From contig CAKKQC010000006.1 of the NCBI GenBank assembly GCA_919901855.1, positions 306,874-370,873 of the forward strand: a stretch of 64,000 nucleotides of DNA, written 5' to 3'. A program made the position numbers and the translations under genes. The DNA is from a bacterium. GTDB lineage: Bacteria; Oederibacteriota; CAKKQC01. Position 1 is the stretch's first letter; every line of letters starts with the position of its first letter. Shown piece after piece: positions 58,798 through 64,000 of this stretch. The notes beneath the pieces are model-generated. The model was not told the origin of the DNA. It was given only the letters and a program-made list of their open reading frames with translations, and did no database searches.

Positions 58798-59430
58798 ATG
58801 AGAACGGACTTCAGGGACTTCGAGGAGCGCCTCTACCGGGTCGCCGAGACCCAGGGCGGATGCTTTACGGCCAAGCAGGCGCTTCACGCGGGTTACTCGT
58901 ACCGCCTCCAGCACTACTATCGGGCCCGCGGGAAGTGGGACGCGCTCGACCGGGGGATCTTCCGGCTCCGCAACCACCCCCACGCTGATCGCGAGGACCT
59001 CGTCCGCTGGTCGCTCTGGAGCCACGACCGCAGCGGCCGTCCCCAGATCATCTTCTCCCATGCGACCGCGCTCTCATTCCACGAGCTCGGGGACTTCAAC
59101 CCAGGCCGGTTCCACGTCATCGCGCCTCAGGCCTTTCGAAAACCCCCGACGCCGGGGCTCGTCATCCACCGCGCATCGCTTCCTTGGGATGAGTCTGAGG
59201 CTCATGACGGGTTCTGGGTGACGAACCCTCTCAGGTCACTTCTGGACGGCGTCGAGGCCAATCTGGAGCCGGACCACCTCATTCGGGCGATCGAAGAGGG
59301 GATTCGCAGAGACCTGGTGAGTTGGCCGGATATCGTTCGCAAGGCCGTATCCCCGACGGCGAAACGGTTCCTTGAGGTCTATGCTGTCGAGCACCAGATC
59401 AAGCAGATGCTACCCGCGCTGGTGAATTGA
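58798..59430 (+). CDS. abiEi: AbiEi-type antitoxin and autorepressor
   Basis: The 210-residue product starts MRTDFRDFEERLYRVAETQGGCFTAKQAL, the winged-helix N-terminus of AbiEi, then SYRLQHYYRARGKWDALDRGIFRL and the typical middle WSLWSHDRSGRPQIIFSHATAL. AbiEi is the antitoxin of type IV AbiE systems: it does not bind the toxin but represses the operon and protects cells. ATG 58798 is fixed by the promoter; the frame is open 15 codons upstream across the operator. Its stop shares one base with the toxin ATG (TGATG). Confidence 0.88.
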   Translation: MRTDFRDFEERLYRVAETQGGCFTAKQALHAGYSYRLQHYYRARGKWDALDRGIFRLRNHPHADREDLVRWSLWSHDRSGRPQIIFSHATALSFHELGDFNPGRFHVIAPQAFRKPPTPGLVIHRASLPWDESEAHDGFWVTNPLRSLLDGVEANLEPDHLIRAIEEGIRRDLVSWPDIVRKAVSPTAKRFLEVYAVEHQIKQMLPALVN

Positions 59431-60302
59431 TGGCCGAAGCTCGAACCTATGGTACCCCGGGGGACTTCCGTCGGGCGCTCGTAGACCGCCTGAGCGAGCT
59501 GTCTGGCCGCCAGGAGGCGGTCCTTCTCAGACTGCGCCGCGCGGTGGCATTTGAGCGCCTCCTCGCGAGGCTCTTCGCCGATCCGCAAGCCCCATGGGTG
59601 CTCAAGGGCGGCTACTCGCTCGAGATCCGGATGCGCACGGAGGCCCGGGGGACGAGGGACCTGGACCTGTCCATGCCGGCCGAGGGGCCTTTCGATGCCA
59701 TGGGCCTGCTCGCCAAACTCCGTGCCGTCGCGGCGTCGGTCCCCGATCCGTACTTCTCTTTCAGGATCGAGGAGCCTTCCCAGATGCTGACCGGCAACCC
59801 GGACGGGGGAGCGAGATACCCGGTGACGTGCGTGCTGGACGGCCGCCCCTTCTCGTCCTTTCACATCGACGTCGGGATCGGAAGCTCGGGAGCCGGGACC
59901 CACGAGCAGGTCACCGGACATGATTTCCTCGGTTTTGCCGGGATCGCGCCGGCGCGGATGATCCTGATCACGCTGGAACAGCAGTTCGCGGAGAAGATCC
60001 ACGCCTACACCCAGAAGCGTCCGGGCGTCGAGAACAGCCGGGTCCGCGACCTCGTGGACCTCGTGCTCCTGATTCGGCATGGCCTTCAGCCGGAGCCGGC
60101 CGTCGACGCCCTGCGCGCGACGTTCGGGGCCAGGGCTTCCCAGCCGCTTCCGACAACCCTTCCGAAGCCCCCCGAGGCATGGCGGGAACCGTATCGCGAA
60201 ATGGCCGCCGGGATGGCCGCCGTCCCGGGTGAATCCGAGGCCGCCTTTGAGATCGTCAACGCATTCTGGAACACGCTCGAGTTTCATCCAAGGAGGCCCT
60301 GA
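59430..60302 (+). CDS. abiEii: AbiEii-type nucleotidyltransferase toxin
   Basis: The 290-residue product has the AbiEii/DUF1814 polymerase-beta-like motifs: VLKGGYSLEIR (residues 57-67) and GTRDLDL with D77/D79, then FHIDVGIGSSG as a third acidic motif and LEQQFAEKIHAYTQKR. AbiEii toxins transfer nucleotides, in MenT relatives to tRNA, causing growth arrest that blocks phage. ATG 59430 is preferred to the adjacent TTG 59427. It ends 2 bases before hsdM, so toxin and methylase are co-transcribed. Confidence 0.9.
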   Translation: MAEARTYGTPGDFRRALVDRLSELSGRQEAVLLRLRRAVAFERLLARLFADPQAPWVLKGGYSLEIRMRTEARGTRDLDLSMPAEGPFDAMGLLAKLRAVAASVPDPYFSFRIEEPSQMLTGNPDGGARYPVTCVLDGRPFSSFHIDVGIGSSGAGTHEQVTGHDFLGFAGIAPARMILITLEQQFAEKIHAYTQKRPGVENSRVRDLVDLVLLIRHGLQPEPAVDALRATFGARASQPLPTTLPKPPEAWREPYREMAAGMAAVPGESEAAFEIVNAFWNTLEFHPRRP

Positions 60303-60304
60303 TC

Positions 60305-61879
60305 ATGCCAAGATCGTCAACGCCCCCGCCGCTGCAGACGACGGCCCAGCAGCTCGGCAGTCTCGTCAAGACGTGCCGGGACATCATGCGGAAGGACAAG
60401 GGGCTGTCCGGCGACACGGACCGGCTCCCGATGCTCACGTGGATCATGTTCCTCAAGTTCCTCGACGACATGGAGGTGGCGGGGGAGACGGATGCCCATG
60501 TGGGAGGGAAGAAGTACGTCCCCGCCATCGCCAAGCCCTACCGCTGGCGCGACTGGGCGGCGCCCGAGGACGGGATCACGGGCGACGAGCTGATCTCGTT
60601 CGTGAACTCGGAGGAGGCCGCGCGCCCCGACGGCAAGAAGGGGCCCGGCCTCTTTGCCTACCTCCGCAAGCTCCAGGGCGCCGACGGTGGCGACCGCCGG
60701 GATGTCATCGCCTCGGTTTTCAAGGGCATCGTGAACCGGATGGTCAACGGGTATCTCCTCCGTGAGGTAGTGAACCGGATCAGCAAGATCCACTTCACGT
60801 CCAGCGAGGAGATCACGGTCCTCGGCCACCTCTACGAGACCCTGCTCAAGGAGATGCGCGACGCGGCCGGCGACTCCGGCGAGTTCTACACCCCCCGCCC
60901 CGTGGTCCGGTTCATCGTGACCGCCGTGGACCCCAGGCTCGGCGACGTTGTTCTTGACCCCGCCGCCGGCACCGGCGGCTTCCTGGTCGAGTCCTTCGAG
61001 CACCTGAAAGCCCAGGTGAAATCCACGGCCGACCGCCGCAAGCTTCAGGAGCACAGCCTCCTCGGCATCGAGGCCAAACCGCTCCCGTATCTCCTATGCC
61101 AGATGAACCTCCTCCTCCACGGCCTCGAGGTGCCCCGGATCAATCCCGGGAACGCTCTCGTCGTCCCGCTCAAGGAGATCGGCGACCGTGATCGCGTTGA
61201 CGTCATCGTCACCAACCCCCCGTTTGGCGGCGAGGAGGAGGCGGGGATCAAGGCGAACTTCCCGGAGGATAAGCAGACTTCCGAGACGGCCCTGCTATTC
61301 CTCCAGCTCATCATGCGCAAGCTGCGTAAGCCTGGGACCACGTCCCATGGCAGTCCCGGCCGTTGCGGAATGGTCGTTCCCAACGGCGTCCTCTTTGGCG
61401 ACGGCGTCTGCGCCCGGATCAAGGAGGAACTCCTCAAGGAGTTCAACCTACACACCATCGTCCGGCTCCCAAACGGGATCTTCGCCCCTTACACGTCGAT
61501 CCCGACGAATCTCCTTTTCTTCGACCGCTCCGGCCCCACGACCGACATCTGGTACTACGACCACCCGCTTCCCGAGGGCCGCAAGAACTACACCAAGACC
61601 CAGCCCATCCAGTTCGACGAGTTCAAGCCCTGTCTTGAGTGGTGGAAGAACCGCAAGGAATCCGACCGCGCCTGGAAGGTCAAGGCCAGCGACCTCCTCA
61701 AGTACGACGACTCTGGCAAACTCGTCTCCGTCAACCTCGACCTCAAGAACCCGCGATCCGTCCAGCCCTTCGAGGCGATGTCTCCGGAGCAACTCGTTGA
61801 CGACATCCTCGCCAAGGAGCACCGCATCATCGAGCTCATGGGGGAGATCAAACAGCTTCTGAAAGAGAAGCCGTCGTGA
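60305..61879 (+). CDS. hsdM: Type I methyltransferase M subunit
   Basis: The 524-residue product has the helical N-terminal domain (LTWIMFLKFLDDME), GEFYTPRPVV, SAM motif DPAAGTGGF (218-226) and the N6-adenine motif NPPF (304-307), then PNGVLFGDG. It methylates adenine at the site read by HsdS and forms the M2S methylase; with hsdR it completes the restriction complex. All key motifs are intact. It overlaps hsdS by GTGA. Confidence 0.94.
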   Translation: MPRSSTPPPLQTTAQQLGSLVKTCRDIMRKDKGLSGDTDRLPMLTWIMFLKFLDDMEVAGETDAHVGGKKYVPAIAKPYRWRDWAAPEDGITGDELISFVNSEEAARPDGKKGPGLFAYLRKLQGADGGDRRDVIASVFKGIVNRMVNGYLLREVVNRISKIHFTSSEEITVLGHLYETLLKEMRDAAGDSGEFYTPRPVVRFIVTAVDPRLGDVVLDPAAGTGGFLVESFEHLKAQVKSTADRRKLQEHSLLGIEAKPLPYLLCQMNLLLHGLEVPRINPGNALVVPLKEIGDRDRVDVIVTNPPFGGEEEAGIKANFPEDKQTSETALLFLQLIMRKLRKPGTTSHGSPGRCGMVVPNGVLFGDGVCARIKEELLKEFNLHTIVRLPNGIFAPYTSIPTNLLFFDRSGPTTDIWYYDHPLPEGRKNYTKTQPIQFDEFKPCLEWWKNRKESDRAWKVKASDLLKYDDSGKLVSVNLDLKNPRSVQPFEAMSPEQLVDDILAKEHRIIELMGEIKQLLKEKPS

Positions 61880-63060
61880 CGTCCGGCTGGTCCGAAGTCC
61901 TCCTGCGTCAACTTCTCAAACGCTCGGAGGAATGGGTCCAACTGGATCCGCTGGAGGATTACCGGGAAGTTACGGTGAAGCTCTGGGGGAAGGGAGCCAT
62001 CCTGCGCCGGGTGGTCAAGGGCGCTGACATTGCTGCGGAGAGGCGGCTTCGTGTCCGCGCCAACCAGTTCATCCTCTCCCGGATTGATGCACGGAACGGG
62101 GCCATCGGCATTGTCCCGTCAGAACTCGACGGGGCCGTCGTATCGAACGACTTCCCGGCATTCACGGTCGACGACAAGGCCATCCTGCCCGAGTACCTCG
62201 GCTGGCTGTCCAAGACGGAGAGGTTCGTTGACCTCTGCAAGAAGGCTAGCGAGGGCACAACCAATCGTGTCCGTCTGCAGGAAGATCGATTCTTATCCAT
62301 GCCCATTCATCTTCCTCCTCTCCCCACCCAGCGCCGCCTCGTTGCGCTGATTACGGCAGTGTCTACGCAGATCCAGAAGGCCATCGAGCATCGGCATGAA
62401 GCTGCCAAAGAGGGTCAGGCGATACTGGACAGCGCTCGGTCGCGAGTATACGATTCTGCCTCGGAGATGAACCGTACAAGACGCCTCGAGGGCGTCTGCC
62501 GCCAGATCACAGATGGTACTCATGTGACGCCACGCTACACCGAGAGCGGCGTTCCTTTCCTCTCAGTCAAGGACATAACAGGCGGCACTGTGCGCTTCGA
62601 TGCGTGCAGGTACATTTCCGAAGAACAACACGCCATCCTATCGGCGCGATGCAAACCTGAGCATGGAGATGTCTTGCTGACCAAGGTCGGGACAACGGGT
62701 TATGCCAAGGCAATCGACGTGGACCGGGAGTTCAGCATATTTGTCAGTCTTGCTCTGCTGAAGCTGCACCGCAATTTGGCAGATCCTCTCTTCATCGAGC
62801 ACATGCTTAATTCCCCTCGACTGCGAGCGTACTCATCAGCAGGAACGCGCGGTGTTGGTAACCAGAATCTGGTCCTGAAGTTCATCCGAGCCTTTCCCGT
62901 TCCGATTCTGTCACTCGAGGAACAGCGAAGATTTGTGGCGGCGCTGGAAGCGCTCAAGGCACAGGTGACTCATCTGGGTACGTTCCAGTCTCAAGCCAGC
63001 GACGAACTCGACACTCTCGTCCCGGCCATACTCGCTCGGACCTTCAGCGGCGGTCTCTGA
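61876..63060 (+). CDS. hsdS: Type I specificity S subunit
   Basis: From GTG 61876 the 394-residue product has two target-recognition domains, about 1-165 and 205-345, each followed by a helical conserved region (LPTQRRLVALITAVSTQIQ and LEEQRRFVAALEALKAQV). The second half contains GVPFLSVKDI and GDVLLTKVGTTG, typical of TRDs. The G+C content falls noticeably in the second half, as expected when recognition domains are exchanged. The target sequence cannot be read from this. Confidence 0.9.
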   Translation: MTSGWSEVLLRQLLKRSEEWVQLDPLEDYREVTVKLWGKGAILRRVVKGADIAAERRLRVRANQFILSRIDARNGAIGIVPSELDGAVVSNDFPAFTVDDKAILPEYLGWLSKTERFVDLCKKASEGTTNRVRLQEDRFLSMPIHLPPLPTQRRLVALITAVSTQIQKAIEHRHEAAKEGQAILDSARSRVYDSASEMNRTRRLEGVCRQITDGTHVTPRYTESGVPFLSVKDITGGTVRFDACRYISEEQHAILSARCKPEHGDVLLTKVGTTGYAKAIDVDREFSIFVSLALLKLHRNLADPLFIEHMLNSPRLRAYSSAGTRGVGNQNLVLKFIRAFPVPILSLEEQRRFVAALEALKAQVTHLGTFQSQASDELDTLVPAILARTFSGGL

Positions 63061-63174
63061 CTTTTTCCATTGTCGATCTCTAGTGGTTTCGTGTGTGTCG
63101 GATTGGGAACACCCTTCGGATCAACGAATGCTGCCGGGAATCCGACGATCAGAAGGGCGACCCGGATCCTGTAA

Positions 63175-63444
63175 TCCAGCACGTTCGACGAGGCCGGGAA
63201 CAACGTCTACGGTGTGGTGTACGAGCCCGAGCACCTGACCGGCACCGGCATCAGCGCCGGCCGTCCCGTGAAGTGCATTCCGCCGGACCATACGGTCGCC
63301 ATTCATTCCGGCTACCAGCTCGACGAGAACGACTACCGTGACGTGAAAGCCCTCTGTGATCGTTTCGGCTTGTCCTTGCCGGAGGCTTACCTGCTCCTCC
63401 CGGGGACTGGGGGGGTATTCGGGAGCCGGTTGGAGGGTGGATGA
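63175..63444 (+). pseudogene. C-terminal remnant of a nucleotidyltransferase-like gene
   Basis: An in-frame stop lies at 63172-63174, and no N-terminal domain precedes this segment. The readable part (TFDEAGNNVYGVVYEPEHL, RPVKCIPPDHTVAIHSGYQL, DENDYRDVKALCDRFGL) resembles the C-terminal tail of aminoglycoside-type nucleotidyltransferases, where an H-x-G-Y followed by a D-x-x-DV-x-x-LC pattern is common. A GTG at 63214 could give 76 residues, but that piece lacks the catalytic domain. Family assignment is tentative. Confidence 0.45.
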
Positions 63445-63517
63445 GTCGGCGCGGTGAAGGAAAGCGACGGCAGGTTCCTTGATGTCTGAAGATACGATCA
63501 TGCTGCAGCAAGATGGC

Positions 63518-63934
63518 TCAGTTCATCTTCAGGTAGAAGTGCTCCCTGTAGCTAGCCAGGAGCCGGTAGCTAACAACCTGAAGTGCCATGCTCAGGATCG
63601 CCAAGACTGAACTGGTCCACCAGCAAGACGAAAGCAGATAGCAGCCGCCGGCCACGTAGATGCTGTTCAGCACTCCGCAGGAGATCACGACTGGAAGGAA
63701 GTACAGGGGTTCCCAGTAGGCGGGTGCTGCAGTGCTTGAAGGTAGGACAACGTGCTTCACGACGGCAGTCCTTTTCAGGCCGGATCCTTCCGTAAAATAC
63801 CCCCGAATGCCGTTGACGGTTCTCGCGTAAAGGAGCACGTCGAGTCTCAGGTTCACTAGGTAGGCTGTCACGAGAGCTCCCACAAGCCCAATGGCTAGCA
63901 GAGCCATCGCTAGCTCCGATCGATGGACACGCAT
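63518..63934 (-). CDS. Small membrane protein of unknown function, possibly truncated by the window edge
   Basis: From ATG 63934 the product is 138 residues with about three hydrophobic segments (LAMALLAIGLVGALVTAYLV, FLPVVISCGVLNSIYVAGG, SSVLAILSMALQVVSY). The frame is open to the right edge with plausible residues (STGILFASPHTVLDL), so the true start may be outside. I do not recognise it. G+C is lower here (a hand count of 63541-63600 gives 58%) than in the rest of the window, suggesting recent transfer. Confidence 0.5.
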   Translation of the reverse strand: MRVHRSELAMALLAIGLVGALVTAYLVNLRLDVLLYARTVNGIRGYFTEGSGLKRTAVVKHVVLPSSTAAPAYWEPLYFLPVVISCGVLNSIYVAGGCYLLSSCWWTSSVLAILSMALQVVSYRLLASYREHFYLKMN

Positions 63935-64000
63935 GAGGTCGAGTACGGTGTGGGGTGACGCGAAAAGAATTCCGGTTGAGGTAGCCGAGCAGGGCTGACA

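Noticed and set aside
1..64000. CRISPR array
   Set aside because: I saw no evenly spaced direct repeats of 24-40 bases. The repeated protein motifs of NHL, kelch and DUF11 units give only loose DNA repeats inside coding sequence.

Overview
The window is high-GC bacterial DNA (a hand count of bases 20041-20100 gives 78% G+C) with about 47 protein genes, almost no non-coding space and no rRNA or tRNA that I can see. A lipobox c-type cytochrome, secreted glycosidases and a PorV-like outer-membrane barrel indicate a Gram-negative cell. The mix (GH172, GH141, GH95, GH9, GH65, NagB-like/PIG-L pairs, DUF11 proteins with FlgD-like C-termini) suits an uncultured polysaccharide degrader of the FCB/PVC kind, but I cannot name a phylum from the sequence.

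Layout. 1-5 kb: end of a possible barrel gene, a cytochrome lipoprotein, two clan-A glycosidases and a nucleoside-type MFS permease. 5-9.4 kb: a trans-sulfuration-type PLP enzyme, transaldolase, an aldo/keto reductase and an acetyl-esterase-like hydrolase. 9.4-15 kb: a tightly coupled surface operon of two DUF11 proteins with a shared C-terminal domain plus a PorV-like barrel. 15-18.7 kb: a PIN/antitoxin pair, then GH65 phosphorylase with beta-phosphoglucomutase. 18.8-32.3 kb: a one-direction glycan locus (double-FAD oxidoreductase, GH30-like, GH95, GH9, AKR, six-hairpin glycosidase, GH172). 32.3-42 kb: GNAT, a ParE-type TA pair, an HD protein, a methyltransferase, a nucleoside phosphorylase, an exporter, a modified alkaline phosphatase, a NagB-like/PIG-L pair and a soluble GspF-like protein. 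42-46 kb: a transmembrane adenylate cyclase whose outer part is a GH8 fold without its catalytic residues plus three beta-sandwich modules, followed by a two-helix membrane protein. 46-56 kb: HicBA-like pair, GH141, an Fe-S protein, an AbrB/PIN pair and an 1801-residue NHL/kelch/DUF11 surface protein, then a CDF exporter. 56-63 kb: a defence island, hsdR-abiEi-abiEii-hsdM-hsdS. The right edge is visibly lower in GC and holds a truncated nucleotidyltransferase-like tail and a membrane protein.

How the parts fit. Secreted or surface glycosidases (GH9, GH30-like, GH51-like, GH95, GH141, GH172) would release sugars. GH65 with beta-phosphoglucomutase, the NagB-like/PIG-L pair, transaldolase and reductases would feed them into central metabolism. 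The cyclase could link outside glycan to cAMP. This link is inference from domain content.

A second theme is expression. Most genes that start a transcription unit have a sigma70-type -10 element ending 6-7 bases before the start codon and no Shine-Dalgarno sequence, so they look leaderless. Downstream genes overlap by ATGA, GTGA or TTGA and often have Shine-Dalgarno sequences.
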